DNA from: Pseudomonas citronellolis
GTDB lineage: Bacteria; Pseudomonadota; Gammaproteobacteria; Pseudomonadales; Pseudomonadaceae
NCBI RefSeq assembly: GCF_029335315.1
Contig: NZ_JARJLT010000004.1
Coordinates: forward strand, 1-64,000
Direction of reading: 5' to 3'
DNA: 64,000 bases
Below are positions 12,522-23,072 of this stretch, piece after piece. The first letter of the stretch is position 1, and each line of letters begins with the position of its first letter. Below the pieces are notes generated by a model, which was given only the letters and a program-made list of their open reading frames with translations, was not told the origin of the DNA and searched no databases. A program made the translations under genes and the position numbers.

Positions 12522-13046
12522 TTAACAGAGTTCGGCCGCCAGCCACTGCGGCTGCGGCGCCTCGTCGAGGCGCACGGCGCAGCCCGGCGGCACGCGCGGG
12601 AAGAGTTGCAGCAGGTCGGCGTTGCGCAGGCGCACGCAGCCATGGGACAACGGCACGCCCATCGGTTCGCAGTCCGGGGTGCCGTGCAGGTAGATGTAGC
12701 GACGGAAGGTGTCGACCTCGCCCAGGCGGTTGACCCCGGGCTCGCAGCCGCTCAGCCAGAGGATGCGGGTGAGGATCCAGTCGCGCCCGGGGAACTGCTC
12801 GTGCAGCGCCGGGCTCCAGACCTCGCCGGTCCAGCGCCTGCCGCGCAGCACCGCGCCGCTGGGCAGGCCTTCGCCGATCTTCGCCCGCACCCGGTGCAGG
12901 CCGCGCGGCGTACAGCCGGAGCCTTCGCGCTCACCGGCACCGTTCAGTGCGGTGGAAACCGGAACGCGCAGCACCAGGCGCTGCGCGGCGAAGCCGTAGA
13001 GCGTCTGGTCGGCGAGGGAAATGTGCAGCAGGTCGAGATCGGGCAT
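12522..13046 (-). CDS. YkuD-fold L,D-transpeptidase-family protein without signal peptide
   Basis: A 174-aa protein with the YkuD catalytic motif HGTPDCEPMGVPLSHGCVRL, where the Cys of SHGC is the nucleophile. Family members cross-link peptidoglycan or trim stem peptides at L,D bonds. The start MPDLDLLHISL leaves no signal peptide; upstream extension is Arg/Pro-rich out-of-frame-like sequence overlapping psrA. A cytosolic location plus tight coupling to nagZ (10 bp) suggests an L,D-carboxypeptidase role in muropeptide recycling, as described for the YkuD-fold LdcV of Vibrio cholerae. That assignment is inference; no strong ribosome site was seen, so the exact start is less certain. Confidence 0.8.
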   Translation of the reverse strand: MPDLDLLHISLADQTLYGFAAQRLVLRVPVSTALNGAGEREGSGCTPRGLHRVRAKIGEGLPSGAVLRGRRWTGEVWSPALHEQFPGRDWILTRILWLSGCEPGVNRLGEVDTFRRYIYLHGTPDCEPMGVPLSHGCVRLRNADLLQLFPRVPPGCAVRLDEAPQPQWLAAELC

Positions 13047-13110
13047 CGTCCGCGAGCGACAGCAGGAATAGCGCGCTAGCTTAGCCGATAGCCCCAGGCA
13101 GGCCCAGCGT

Positions 13111-13818
13111 TCAGACCTTGGCCGGCGCCGGCGCCTTGCTGCGCGGCTTGGGCTGGGCGCCGGCCAGCGACGGGTCGCTGACCCCGCTGTCGGCACGCAT
13201 GCCGGCGGCGAGGAACGGCACCATCAGGCGCATCACCTGCTCGATGGAGGTGTTCACCCCGAAGTCGGTCTCGGCCATGGCGCGCAGCGCCTTGATCCCG
13301 GACATGCTGAAGGCGGCGGCGCCGAGCATGAAGTGCACGCGCCAGAACAGCTCGATGGGCGGCAAACGCGGCGCGGCGTCGTTGACCAGTAGCATGTAGC
13401 GGCGGAACACCTTGCCGTACACCTCTTCCAGGTACTTGCGCAGGTGTCCCTGGCTCTGGCTGAAGGCGAGGCCGAGCAGGCGCATGAAGATCGACAGGTC
13501 GTTGCCGCTACGCGGCTTCACCGCCATGGCCTGCACCACCAGCAGTTCGAGCAGCTCCTCGAGGCTGGCGCGCGAAGCGTCGGGCTTGGCCTGACGGCGG
13601 TCGAGTTCCTTTTCCAGGCTGGCGCAGAACGGCCCGAGGAAACGCGAGAAGACCGCCTGGATCAGCGCCTTCTTCGAGCCGAAGTGGTAGTTCACCGCCG
13701 CCAGGTTGACCCCGGCCTTGCTGGTGATCAGACGCAGGGAGGTTTCGGCGAAGCCTTTTTCCGCGAACAGCTGCTCCGCAGCATCGAGGATACGTTCGAC
13801 GGTTTCGGACTGGGCCAT
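13111..13818 (-). CDS. psrA: TetR-family fatty-acid-responsive regulator PsrA
   Basis: A 235-aa repressor/activator that in Pseudomonas senses long-chain fatty acids, represses its own gene and the fadBA operon, and activates rpoS. The N-terminal TetR helix-turn-helix is TSLRLITSKAGVNLAAVNYH, and the body (KPRSGNDLSIFMRLLGLAFS, WRVHFMLGAAAFSMSGIKAL) matches P. aeruginosa PsrA as I remember it. The start MAQSETVERILD at 13818 is taken from that similarity; an extension to 13863 would run through the operators. Two candidate operators precede it and two more precede fadB in this window. It is divergent from lexA. Confidence 0.95.
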   Translation of the reverse strand: MAQSETVERILDAAEQLFAEKGFAETSLRLITSKAGVNLAAVNYHFGSKKALIQAVFSRFLGPFCASLEKELDRRQAKPDASRASLEELLELLVVQAMAVKPRSGNDLSIFMRLLGLAFSQSQGHLRKYLEEVYGKVFRRYMLLVNDAAPRLPPIELFWRVHFMLGAAAFSMSGIKALRAMAETDFGVNTSIEQVMRLMVPFLAAGMRADSGVSDPSLAGAQPKPRSKAPAPAKV

Positions 13819-13834
13819 GGATGATTTCACCTGA

Positions 13835-13861
13835 CAAACACTTGTTTGAAACTTACGTTTC
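13835..13861. promoter_or_regulatory. Two tandem PsrA operators (autoregulation)
   Basis: CAAAC-ACTT-GTTTG (13835-13848) and GAAAC-TTAC-GTTTC (13848-13861) both fit the PsrA consensus G/CAAAC-N2-4-GTTTG/C. They share one base, giving a 13-bp offset. They lie 17-43 bp before the psrA start, where binding would block transcription. Confidence 0.8.
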
Positions 13862-14004
13862 ACCCCGAACCATTGTCAAGCCTGGCGCGAAGGATTGTTG
13901 CGGATTTTCAGGGAATTCGACGAACGATACCAGCAAGACGCCCGCCGCACCCAGCGGGTAACGCCGCCGATCGGCGAAATAATTTCATTGCCAGGCGCCG
14001 ACCA

Positions 14005-14039
14005 CTGTATATAATCCCAGCAACTGTACAAAAAGACAG
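14005..14039. promoter_or_regulatory. Two LexA boxes ahead of lexA-sulA
   Basis: CTGTATATAATCCCAG (14005-14020) and CTGTACAAAAAGACAG (14024-14039) both fit CTG-N10-CAG, the LexA operator used in Pseudomonas. The second ends 9 bp before the lexA start codon. TATAAT at 14009-14014 inside the first box could be the -10 element. Confidence 0.9.
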
Positions 14040-14048
14040 AGTAGGGAC

Positions 14049-14663
14049 ATGCAGAAGCTGACGCCGCGCCAAGCCGAGATTCTCGCCTTCATCAAGCGTT
14101 GCCTGGAAGACAACGGCTACCCGCCGACCCGCGCCGAAATCGCCCAGGAGCTCGGCTTCAAGTCGCCCAACGCCGCCGAGGAACACCTCAAGGCCCTGGC
14201 CCGCAAGGGCGCCATCGAGATGACCCCGGGCGCCTCGCGCGGTATCCGCATCCCCGGCTTCGAGCCCAATACCGCAGCCAACGACGACGAACTGCCGATC
14301 ATCGGCCGGGTCGCCGCCGGTGCGCCGATCCTCGCCGAGCAGAACGTCGAGGACGCCTGCCGGATCAACCCGACCTTCTTCAACCCGCGCGCCGACTACC
14401 TGCTGCGCGTGCGCGGGCAGAGCATGAAGGATGTCGGCATCCTCGACGGCGACCTGCTCGCCGTGCACGTCACCCGCGAAGCGCGCAACGGCCAGATCGT
14501 GGTCGCCCGCCTTGGCGAGGAAGTCACGGTGAAGCGCTTCAAGCGCGAGGGCAACAAGGTCTGGCTGATCGCCGAGAACCCCGAGTTCGCCCCGATCGAG
14601 GTCGACCTCAAGGAACAGGACCTGATCATCGAAGGCTTGAGCGTCGGCGTGATCCGCCGCTGA
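14049..14663 (+). CDS. lexA: SOS repressor LexA
   Basis: A 204-aa transcriptional repressor with self-cleavage activity stimulated by RecA filaments. The N-terminal winged helix ([22 protein letters not shown]) is followed by the cleavage bond Ala90-Gly91 in GRVAAGAPI and the catalytic dyad Ser125 (GQSMKD) and Lys162 (TVKRF), positions that match P. aeruginosa LexA. It is autoregulated by the two boxes upstream and co-transcribed with sulA 11 bp downstream. Confidence 0.98.
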   Translation: MQKLTPRQAEILAFIKRCLEDNGYPPTRAEIAQELGFKSPNAAEEHLKALARKGAIEMTPGASRGIRIPGFEPNTAANDDELPIIGRVAAGAPILAEQNVEDACRINPTFFNPRADYLLRVRGQSMKDVGILDGDLLAVHVTREARNGQIVVARLGEEVTVKRFKREGNKVWLIAENPEFAPIEVDLKEQDLIIEGLSVGVIRR

Positions 14664-14674
14664 CAGGAGGCACC

Positions 14675-15148
14675 ATGCAGTACCCGCAGCCGCTAGACCT
14701 GCCGCAACTCCCGCTGTTCCAGGAGGCCCTCTGGGCCAGCGCCGGCGAACCCTTGCTGGCGCCCCTGGCAGAAGCGGAGAACCTCGAGGAACAGGCGTTC
14801 AGCGAGCTCTCGCTGCGCGGCCTGCCGGGGAACTGCCTGACCTTGCTCGCCCCCGTCCTGCGCGAACTCAGCGAAGAACAGGACGCCCGCTGGCTGACCC
14901 TGATCGCCCCGCCCGCCAGCCTCACCCCGGACTGGCTGCGCAAGGCCGGGCTGAACCGCGAGCGCATCCTGCTGCTGCCGGCGCGCGACCAGGCGGCGGC
15001 GCAAGCGCTGGCCTGCGAGGCGCTGCGCCTGGGCCACAGCCACACGGTGGTCAGCTGGCTGCCGGCGCTGAATGGCAAGACACGTGCGCAACTGGCCCGC
15101 GCGGCGTTGGCCGGGCAGGCACAGAGTCTGAATATTCGTCTGGGTTAA
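14675..15148 (+). CDS. sulA: SOS cell division inhibitor SulA
   Basis: A 157-aa protein expected to bind FtsZ and stall septation during the SOS response. It aligns by feature with the SulA/RecA-like fold: SELSLRGLPGNCLTLLAPVL, LTLIAPPASLTPDWLRKAGL and LGHSHTVVSWLPAL. GGAGG lies 4 nt before the ATG, 11 bp after the lexA stop, so it shares the lexA promoter. The family is poorly conserved in sequence; the lexA-adjacent position is the main support. Confidence 0.88.
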   Translation: MQYPQPLDLPQLPLFQEALWASAGEPLLAPLAEAENLEEQAFSELSLRGLPGNCLTLLAPVLRELSEEQDARWLTLIAPPASLTPDWLRKAGLNRERILLLPARDQAAAQALACEALRLGHSHTVVSWLPALNGKTRAQLARAALAGQAQSLNIRLG

Positions 15149-15157
15149 ACGGAAGAA

Positions 15158-15391
15158 TCAGTGCAGGACGCGGGGGCCGTCCTGCTCGACTTCGCCGCCT
15201 TCGGCAAGACGGCCGGCCAGTTGCACACCGACATTGAACATCGCCTTGGCGATTTCGATGTGCTGGCCTTGAAGGAAGCCCTTCGCGTCGTTGGAGAACT
15301 CCAGGGTCACCAGCGCCTCCTCATCGTCCGCGCGACGCAGCACGATGCGCCCATCGGGCAGTTCAACGATTTCCAGGAACGAGGTCGGCAT
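15158..15391 (-). CDS. Small conserved Pseudomonas protein of unknown function
   Basis: A 77-aa acidic protein (MPTSFLEIVELPDGRIVLRR...) with no signal peptide or membrane span. The pattern ELPDGRIVLRRADDEEALVTLEFS suggests a small beta-rich fold followed by a helix. Its 3' end lies 9 bp from the sulA stop, so the two genes converge. A gene of this size occurs at the same place in P. aeruginosa as I recall. Function unknown. Confidence 0.75.
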   Translation of the reverse strand: MPTSFLEIVELPDGRIVLRRADDEEALVTLEFSNDAKGFLQGQHIEIAKAMFNVGVQLAGRLAEGGEVEQDGPRVLH

Positions 15392-15467
15392 GGCTAGGTT
15401 CTCTCACAGCAGAACGGCCATTGTAACAGCGATGGCCGCTCTCCCCTAGCCCAGCGGACTTGTGGCG

Positions 15468-15989
15468 TCAGAGCTCGGTGAGCGCGCCACGGAAACGCAG
15501 GACCATTTCCTTCAGCGACTTGCGCCAGGCTTCCAGCTCGGCGTTGCCCAGCGCCTGCGGCTCCTCGTCGTCCAGGCTGACAGCCTGGATCAGCGGCTGG
15601 GTCGGGTCGACCTTGGCCTTGCGCGGCTCGCGCGGCGGCTGGAACAGCGCGGCATAAGCGGCCAGCAGTTGCGCCAGCCAGGTTTCCGGCTGCTGCGCCA
15701 ACTCCACCAGCTCGGCCAGCTCGGGGCTCGGCTGGGCCGCCAGGACCTCGGCGTTGAGCAGTGACTCGACACGCGGGGCGTTGGCCTCGGGCAGGCGGTA
15801 GTAGCCGGCGATCTCGTGGGCCACGCCCAGCACCGCGCCGTACAGGTGGAACAGCGCCGCCTCGCGCTCGGCCTGGACCAGCGCCTGGGCGTTCATCGGT
15901 CGCGCTTCCTCCGCCTTGCGCCAGGCCTCCAGGGCCAGGCCGGCGAAATACAGCTTCTGGTTGGTGCGGGTGTAGAGTTCCTGAGCCAT
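15468..15989 (-). CDS. Conserved helical protein of unknown function (DUF6586-like)
   Basis: A 173-aa cytoplasmic protein, largely helical and rich in Ala, Leu and Glu (MAQELYTRTNQKLYFAGLALEAWRKAEE...). No motif or signal peptide is visible. The ATG at 15989 is used; one in-frame TTG precedes it. It lies 66 bp beyond topA in the same direction and may be independent of it. I believe this corresponds to a widespread Pseudomonas family, but the family name is from memory. Confidence 0.75.
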   Translation of the reverse strand: MAQELYTRTNQKLYFAGLALEAWRKAEEARPMNAQALVQAEREAALFHLYGAVLGVAHEIAGYYRLPEANAPRVESLLNAEVLAAQPSPELAELVELAQQPETWLAQLLAAYAALFQPPREPRKAKVDPTQPLIQAVSLDDEEPQALGNAELEAWRKSLKEMVLRFRGALTEL

Positions 15990-16023
15990 CAACGCGCCCT
16001 CATGCGATCACTCGGCAGTATAT

Positions 16024-16049
16024 GCGCGCCCCGCCTGCGCGGGGCGCGC
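16024..16049 (-). terminator. Strong GC hairpin 3' of topA
   Basis: An 11-bp perfect stem (GCGCGCCCCGC, 16024-16034, with 16039-16049) and 4-nt loop lie 6 bp after the topA stop. No T run follows on the minus strand, so it may act as a transcript-stabilising hairpin or a weak terminator. Confidence 0.45.
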
Positions 16050-16055
16050 CGCCCA

Positions 16056-18665
16056 TCAGCGCTTGTCTTCGACCTTCCACTTGCCGCCATCGAAGAAGGC
16101 GCGCCAGCCGGTGGGCTTGCCGTCCACCTCGGATTGCACGTACTGCTCCTTGGTCTTGCGGCTGAAGCGGATCACCGCCGGGCGACCGTCCGGGTCCTTC
16201 TGCGGCGCGGCCAGCAGGAAGTGGTACTTCGGATCCAGCTCATCCTTGTGCGGCACCAGCTCGCTCACCAGGGGCGCGCGGGTCTCGCGGTTCTTCGGGA
16301 ACTGACTGGCGGCCAGGAACAGGCCGGAAGCGCCATCGCGCAGCACGTAGACGTCATCGACCTTCTCGCACTTGAGCTCCGGCATGCGGATGGCGTCCAT
16401 CTTCGGCGGTGCCGGCTCGCCGTTCTTCAGCAGCTTGCGGGTGTTCTTGCAGGTCGGGTTGGTGCAGCCGAAGAACTTGCCGAAACGGCCGGTCTTGAGC
16501 TGCATCTGGCTACCGCACTTGTCGCACTCCAGGCTCGGGCCTTCGTAGCCCTTGATGCGGTACTGGCCTTCCTCGATCTCGTAGCCCGGGCAGTCCGGGT
16601 TGTTGCCGCAGATATGCAGCTTGTGCTTCTCGTCCAGCAGGTAGGCGTCCATCGCCGTGCTGCAGATCGGGCAGCGGTGCTTGCCGCGCAGCACGCGGGA
16701 TTCGGACTCGCCTTCATCGTCCGCGGCGATCTCGTCGCCGGGGATGAGGTTGACGGTCGCCTTGCAGCGTTCCTTCGGCGGCAGGCTGTAGCCCGAGCAG
16801 CCGAGGAACACGCCGGTGGAAGCGGTGCGGATCATCATCGGCCGGCCGCACTCGCGGCACGGGATGTTGGTCAGGGTCGGCTGGTTGGCGCGCATGCCCT
16901 TGTCGCTGACCTCGGCCACTTCGAGCTTCTTCTTGAAGTCGCCGTAGAACTCGTCGAGCAGGTGTTTCCAGTCGCGCTCGCCCTGGGCCACGTCATCGAG
17001 GTGCTCTTCCATGCCGGCGGTGAAGCCGTAGTCCATCAGGTTGGAGAAGCTCTCGTTGAGGCGGTCGGTGACGATGTCGCCCATCTTCTCGGCGTAGAAG
17101 CGCCGGTTGTGGGTGGCAACGTAGCCGCGCTCCTGGATGGTCGAGATGATCGCCGCGTAGGTCGACGGGCGACCGATGCCGCGTTTTTCCAGTTCCTTGA
17201 CCAGGCTGGCTTCGGAGAAGCGCGCCGGCGGCTTGGTGAAGTGCTGGCTCGGGTCGAGCTTGAGCAGCTTCATCGCCTCGCCCTGGGCCATGTTCGGCAG
17301 CACGTCGTCCTCGCCCGGCTTGCTCTGCTGCGGCAGCACCTTGGTGTAGCCGTCGAACTTGAGGATGCGGCCCTTGGCGCGCAGCTCGAAGTCACCGGCG
17401 GCGACGCTGACGGTGGTCGACAGATATTCGGCCGGCGGCATCTGGCAGGCGACGAACTGGCGCCAGATCAGGTCGTACAGGCGCTCGGCGTCGCGCTCCA
17501 TGCCCGACAGCTGGGTCGGACGCAGGTTGACGTCGGACGGACGGATGGCTTCGTGAGCCTCCTGCGCGCCTTCCTTGCTGGAATAGAAGTTCGGCTTGGC
17601 CGGCAGGTATTTCCCGCCGAACTCGCTGTCGATGAAGCCGCGCACCATTTCGATGGCGTCGGCCGACAGGTTGGTCGAGTCGGTACGCATATAGGTGATG
17701 TAGCCGGCCTCGTAGAGACGCTGGGCCATCATCATGGTCTTCTTCACGCCGAAGCCCAGGCGGTTGCTCGCGGCCTGCTGCAGGGTCGAGGTGATGAAGG
17801 GCGCCGAGGGCCGGCTGGAAGTCGGCTTGTCCTCGCGCTTGGCGACGCTGTAGCTGGAGGCCTTGAGCTTCTCCAGGGCGGCCATGGCCTGGGCTTCGTT
17901 GAGCGGCTTGAAGGCTTCGCCCTTCTCGCGCACCACCTCGAAGCGGGCCTTGTCGCCGCGCGGGTTGTTCAGGTCGGCGTGGATTTCCCAGTATTCCTCG
18001 GGCACGAAGGCGCGGATCTCGCGCTCGCGCTCCACCACCAGCTTCACCGCCACCGACTGTACGCGGCCGGCGGACAGGCCGCGGGCGATCTTCGACCACA
18101 GCAGCGGCGAGACCATGTAGCCCACCACGCGATCGAGGAAGCGGCGCGCCTGCTGGGCGTTGACGCGGTTGATGTCCAGCTCGCCGGGCTGCGAGAAGGC
18201 CTCCTGGATGGCCTTCTTGGTGATTTCGTTGAACACCACGCGCTTGTAGCGGCTGTCGTCGCCGCCGATGGCCTCGCGCAGGTGCCAGGCAATGGCCTCC
18301 CCTTCGCGGTCCAAGTCGGTTGCGAGATAGATGGTGTCGGCGTCCTTGGCCAGGCGGCGCAATTCCTCGATCACCTTCTCCTTGCCGGGAAGGATCTCGT
18401 ACTTGGCCTTCCAGCCGTGCTCAGGGTCCACGCCCATGCGGGTGAACAGCTGGCGCTTGGCCTTTTCCTTCGGCGACAGCGCAGGCACCTCGGCGGCGGT
18501 CTTGCGCGCCTTGGCGGCAGCCGGCTCCTTCGCGCTGGACGAACCGCTGGTGGGCAGGTCGCGAATGTGGCCGATGCTCGACTTCACCACGTACTGGTTG
18601 CCCAGGTACTTGTTGATGGTCTTGGCCTTGGCCGGTGATTCCACGATGACCAGCGATTTACCCAT
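16056..18665 (-). CDS. topA: DNA topoisomerase I
   Basis: Type IA topoisomerase (869 aa) relaxing negative supercoils. The Toprim domain opens with [20 protein letters not shown] and contains [12 protein letters not shown]. The catalytic Tyr is in [12 protein letters not shown] near residue 324. The C-terminus has three Cys4-type zinc ribbons ([27 protein letters not shown]) and a further ribbon-like repeat domain ending VEDKR. Length and layout match gamma-proteobacterial TopA. Transcribed away from the DUF1653 gene located 96 bp upstream on the same strand. Confidence 0.98.
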   Translation of the reverse strand: MGKSLVIVESPAKAKTINKYLGNQYVVKSSIGHIRDLPTSGSSSAKEPAAAKARKTAAEVPALSPKEKAKRQLFTRMGVDPEHGWKAKYEILPGKEKVIEELRRLAKDADTIYLATDLDREGEAIAWHLREAIGGDDSRYKRVVFNEITKKAIQEAFSQPGELDINRVNAQQARRFLDRVVGYMVSPLLWSKIARGLSAGRVQSVAVKLVVEREREIRAFVPEEYWEIHADLNNPRGDKARFEVVREKGEAFKPLNEAQAMAALEKLKASSYSVAKREDKPTSSRPSAPFITSTLQQAASNRLGFGVKKTMMMAQRLYEAGYITYMRTDSTNLSADAIEMVRGFIDSEFGGKYLPAKPNFYSSKEGAQEAHEAIRPSDVNLRPTQLSGMERDAERLYDLIWRQFVACQMPPAEYLSTTVSVAAGDFELRAKGRILKFDGYTKVLPQQSKPGEDDVLPNMAQGEAMKLLKLDPSQHFTKPPARFSEASLVKELEKRGIGRPSTYAAIISTIQERGYVATHNRRFYAEKMGDIVTDRLNESFSNLMDYGFTAGMEEHLDDVAQGERDWKHLLDEFYGDFKKKLEVAEVSDKGMRANQPTLTNIPCRECGRPMMIRTASTGVFLGCSGYSLPPKERCKATVNLIPGDEIAADDEGESESRVLRGKHRCPICSTAMDAYLLDEKHKLHICGNNPDCPGYEIEEGQYRIKGYEGPSLECDKCGSQMQLKTGRFGKFFGCTNPTCKNTRKLLKNGEPAPPKMDAIRMPELKCEKVDDVYVLRDGASGLFLAASQFPKNRETRAPLVSELVPHKDELDPKYHFLLAAPQKDPDGRPAVIRFSRKTKEQYVQSEVDGKPTGWRAFFDGGKWKVEDKR

Positions 18666-18761
18666 GGATCGGAAGATTCCTGCTTCGAGAAGGTGAATAT
18701 AAGGAGGGAGGCGCCCGGAACGGCACCGCTATATATAGTGGCGGTCCGTCCAAGGTCAAGT

Positions 18762-19019
18762 TCAGGATTCGCCGAACCCGACCTGGGTCAATTGCAGCGG
18801 ATCGCTTTCCGGGCTTACCAGAGCAAAGCGCGGAACCTGCTCGCCGTCCACTTCGACGGCCTCGGTGAACATGCTCAGCGGGCGTACCCAGAGGCCGAAT
18901 TCGCCGTACAGGGCCTGGTAGACCACCAGGGTCTCCTCGGTTTCCGAGTGCCGCGCCACGCCCAGCACACGGTACTGCTGGCCCTTGTAGTGACGGTAGA
19001 GGCCGGTCTGCAATGCCAT
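18762..19019 (-). CDS. DUF1653 family protein
   Basis: An 85-aa protein whose core TGLYRHYKGQQYRVLGVARHSETEE and YGEFGLWVRPLSMFTE is the DUF1653 signature, a small beta-barrel-like domain of unknown role. The start MALQTGLYRHY at 19019 has GAGGAG about 10 nt upstream; in-frame residues further upstream are not family-like. It lies between fadA and topA on the same strand, separated from fadA by a terminator and a repeat element. Confidence 0.85.
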   Translation of the reverse strand: MALQTGLYRHYKGQQYRVLGVARHSETEETLVVYQALYGEFGLWVRPLSMFTEAVEVDGEQVPRFALVSPESDPLQLTQVGFGES

Positions 19020-19091
19020 TTCTGCGCTCCTCGGCGAAAAAAGCCGCGATTCTCCAGACACCGGGCGCCGGGGGCAATCCCCCATCCCCCG

Positions 19092-19123
19092 AAAAAAGAA
19101 AGCCGGGGCACAGGGCCCCGGCT
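19092..19123 (-). terminator. Rho-independent terminator of the fadBA operon
   Basis: The stem AGCCGGGGC/GCCCCGGCT (19101-19109 with 19115-19123) is followed on the minus strand by a T-rich tract (19092-19100). It lies about 160 bp past the fadA stop because the repeat element at 19143-19283 sits between them. Confidence 0.8.
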
Positions 19124-19142
19124 CGTTCGTCGGCGAAAGCTT

Positions 19143-19282
19143 AGAATCAGTTCACGATCTCGCGAGCTAGAGCAGAACAAGGCAAAAACAGGCGAGGAAG
19201 CGCAGTTTAGTCAACTAAATGAGCATTACTCGCCTGTTTTTAACGCAGTTATGCCGACGCGCAGCAGATCGTGGGCAGGTTC

Positions 19283-19283
<1 letters not shown>
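19143..19283. repeat. MITE-like inverted-repeat element, copy A (141 bp)
   Basis: Imperfect 18-bp terminal inverted repeats with core ACGATCT (19154-19160) and AGATCGT (19266-19272). An inner pair AACAGGCGAG / CTCGCCTGTT precedes a T run and could act as a terminator. Shares with copy B (62672-62872) the blocks AGAGCAGAACAAGGC, CTCGCCTGTTTTTAACGC and ATGCCGACGCGCAGCAGATC. Its right end overlaps the last base of the fadA stop codon. Confidence 0.85.
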
Positions 19284-20473
<1,190 letters not shown>

Positions 20474-20487
20474 CTATTCGTTCGCAC

Positions 20488-22635
20488 TCAACCGAAGAAC
20501 TTCTGGCCGTTCTTGGCCATTTCACGCAGCTTCGCGGTCGGGTGGTACAGCGGGCCCAGGTCGGCGTACTTGTCGGCCAGGGCGACGAATTCGGCCACGC
20601 CGATGGAGTCGATGTAGCGCAGCGCGCCACCACGGAAGGGCGGGAAGCCGATGCCGTAGATCAGGCCCATGTCGGCCTCGGCGGCGGTCTCGACGATGCC
20701 GTCTTCCAGGCAACGCACGGTCTCCAGGCACAGCGGGATCATCATGTAGTTGATGATGTCCTCGTCGCTCAGCTCGCGCTGCTCGCTGACAATGGATTTC
20801 AGCAGCTCATAAGCCTGCGGATCGGAGACTTTCTTCGGCTTGCCGCGCTTGTCGGTCTCGTAGGCGTAGAAGCCCTTGCCGTTCTTCTGGCCCAGGCGGT
20901 TGGCTTCGTACATGACGTCGACGGCGGTCTTGCCTTCGACGGCCATGCGGTCCGGGAAGCCTTCGGCCATCACGTCGCGGCCATGGTGGCCGGTGTCGAT
21001 GCCGACCACGTCGGACAGGTAGGCCGGGCCCATGGGCCAGCCGAACTTCTCCATGACCTTGTCGATGCGCGCGAAGTCGACACCGAAGCCCAGCAGCTTG
21101 GAGAAGCCGCCGAAGTACGGGAAGAGCACGCGGTTGACCAGGAAGCCGGGGCAGTCATTCACCACGATGGGGTTCTTGCCCATCTTCTTGGCGTAGGCCA
21201 CGGTGGTGGCGACGGCCACGTCACCGGACTTCTCGCCACGGATGACTTCGACCAGGGGCATCATGTGCACCGGGTTGAAGAAGTGCATGCCGACGAAGTT
21301 TTCCGGACGCTTCAGGGCCTTGGCCAGCAGACTGATGGAGATGGTCGAGGTGTTGGAAGCGAGGATCGCGTCTTCCTTCACCACGCCTTCCACCTCGGCC
21401 AGCACGATCTGCTTGACCTTGGGGTTCTCGACCACGGCTTCGACGACGATGTCGACGTTGCCGAAATCGCCGTAGGACATGGTCGGGCGAATGGCGTTCA
21501 GCGCCTCGGCCATCTTGGCCGGGGTCAGACGGCCTTTCTCGACGCGCTTGCCGAGCAGCTTGGAGGCTTCGGCCAGGCCCATCTGGATACCGTCTTCACG
21601 GATATCCTTCATCAGGATCGGGGTGCCCTTGACCGCCGACTGGTAGGCGATGCCGCCGCCCATGATACCGGCGCCGAGTACGGCGGCCAGTTTCACGTCC
21701 TTGGCGACTTCGTCGTACTGCTTGGCTTTCTTCTTCAGTTCCTGGTCGTTCAGGAACAGGCCGATCAGGCTTTGCGCGACCGAGGTCTTGGCCAGCTTGA
21801 CGAAGCCCTGGGCCTCGATTTCCAGCGCCTTGTCACGACCGAAGTTGGCGGCTTTCTGGATCGACTTGATGGCTTCGACCGGCGCCGGGTAGTTCGGGCC
21901 GGCCTGGCCGGCGACAAAGCCCTTGGTGGTCTCGAAGGCCATCATCTGCTCGATGGCGTTGAGCTTGAGCTTTTCCAGCTTGGGCTGGCGGCGGGCCTTG
22001 TGGTCCAGCTCGCCGGAGATGGCGCGCTTGACCAGGTCGAGGGCGGCGGCCTGCAGTTGCTCGGGGGCGACCACGGCGTCGACGGCGCCGACTTTCAGGG
22101 CGTCCTCGGCACGGTTTTCCTTGCCCGAGGCGATCCACTCGACGGCGTTGTCCACGCCGATCAGGCGCGGCAGACGCACGGTACCGCCGAAGCCAGGGTA
22201 GATGCCCAGCTTGACTTCCGGCAGGCCGATCTTGGCGGTGGCGCTCATCACGCGGAAGTCCGCGGACAGGCACATTTCCAGGCCGCCACCCAGGGCGATG
22301 CCGTTGATCGCGGCGACGGTCGGGACTTCCAGGTCTTCGAAGGCGCTGAAGATCTTGTTGGCTTCGAGGTTGCCGGCCAGCAGTTCTTCGTCGGACATTT
22401 TGAAGTTGTCGACAAATTCGGTGATGTCGGCGCCGACGATGAATACGCCCTTGCCGCTGGTCACGATCACGCCCTTGACGGACGCATCGGCCTTGATCGC
22501 ATCGACTGCTTCACGCAGTTCGTTCAGGGTGAGCCGGTTGAACTTGTTGACGGACTCGCCCTTGAGGTCGAAATTCAGGTCGACGATGCCACTCTCAAGA
22601 GCCTTAACCGTGATGGCTTTACCTTGGTAAATCAT
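20488..22635 (-). CDS. fadB: Fatty acid oxidation complex alpha subunit FadB
   Basis: Multifunctional enzyme (715 aa): enoyl-CoA hydratase/isomerase in the N-terminal crotonase domain ([20 protein letters not shown]) and 3-hydroxyacyl-CoA dehydrogenase in the C-terminal half, whose Rossmann motif is [17 protein letters not shown] and whose catalytic region is [18 protein letters not shown]. The ATG at 22635 has GGAG 8 nt upstream and gives the standard FadB length. First gene of the operon; two candidate PsrA operators lie 148-175 bp upstream. Confidence 0.97.
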   Translation of the reverse strand: MIYQGKAITVKALESGIVDLNFDLKGESVNKFNRLTLNELREAVDAIKADASVKGVIVTSGKGVFIVGADITEFVDNFKMSDEELLAGNLEANKIFSAFEDLEVPTVAAINGIALGGGLEMCLSADFRVMSATAKIGLPEVKLGIYPGFGGTVRLPRLIGVDNAVEWIASGKENRAEDALKVGAVDAVVAPEQLQAAALDLVKRAISGELDHKARRQPKLEKLKLNAIEQMMAFETTKGFVAGQAGPNYPAPVEAIKSIQKAANFGRDKALEIEAQGFVKLAKTSVAQSLIGLFLNDQELKKKAKQYDEVAKDVKLAAVLGAGIMGGGIAYQSAVKGTPILMKDIREDGIQMGLAEASKLLGKRVEKGRLTPAKMAEALNAIRPTMSYGDFGNVDIVVEAVVENPKVKQIVLAEVEGVVKEDAILASNTSTISISLLAKALKRPENFVGMHFFNPVHMMPLVEVIRGEKSGDVAVATTVAYAKKMGKNPIVVNDCPGFLVNRVLFPYFGGFSKLLGFGVDFARIDKVMEKFGWPMGPAYLSDVVGIDTGHHGRDVMAEGFPDRMAVEGKTAVDVMYEANRLGQKNGKGFYAYETDKRGKPKKVSDPQAYELLKSIVSEQRELSDEDIINYMMIPLCLETVRCLEDGIVETAAEADMGLIYGIGFPPFRGGALRYIDSIGVAEFVALADKYADLGPLYHPTAKLREMAKNGQKFFG

Positions 22636-23072
22636 CAACTGATCTCCACGCTAGGGAAGCTTGAACTCACGCATCGGACGCCGTGTATCGGGACCGCTCG
22701 CAGTCGCGGAGCATAGTCCCAAAGCCTGCGGCACACCCGCCGATGCGATGGTCGGGGCCATTGTTCGAACGTTCTTGCATGACAAACGCTCGATTCATAC
22801 GCCTGTTTGATTCGGGTGTGCACACCTTCTTCGAAAAGCCTGCACTTGTCAATCGCGAAGAACGCCCGCGAAAGCCTCTGTATCGCGCATTCAGCGGGGT
22901 TCTCGGGCACCATTCAGGAAACCCATCGCCCCGCCGCCGGACCTTGGAACGGTCGTACAGACAGTGGCTGGAAAATCCGACGAGCGCGGGGTAGAGTCCG
23001 GCGAGCCGCTCGCGGATCGAGCGCCGCAAAGAACAACAAAAAGAAGCCCAACGGCCCCAAGGAGACGCGCCC
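22636..23072. other. 437-bp divergent intergenic region between fadB and the next exported-protein gene
   Basis: No convincing gene is present; short frames here are Arg-rich and lack ribosome sites. It contains the candidate PsrA sites (22783-22809), and so presumably the fadB promoter, leaving a fadB leader of over 100 nt. The right part (22980-23072) leads to an AAGGAG ribosome site for the gene at 23073. Confidence 0.6.
22783..22809. promoter_or_regulatory. Two tandem candidate PsrA operators of fadBA
   Basis: CAAAC-GCTC-GATTC (22783-22796) and CATAC-GCCT-GTTTG (22796-22809) match the PsrA consensus at 8 and 9 of 10 positions. They share one base and are offset by 13 bp, the same geometry as the pair before psrA. 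PsrA control of fadBA is established in P. aeruginosa. Confidence 0.7.

Noticed and set aside
15816-18638. 940-codon plus-strand frame opposite topA
   Set aside because: Antisense shadow with Leu/Ala/His-rich translation, no ribosome site and no recognisable domain.
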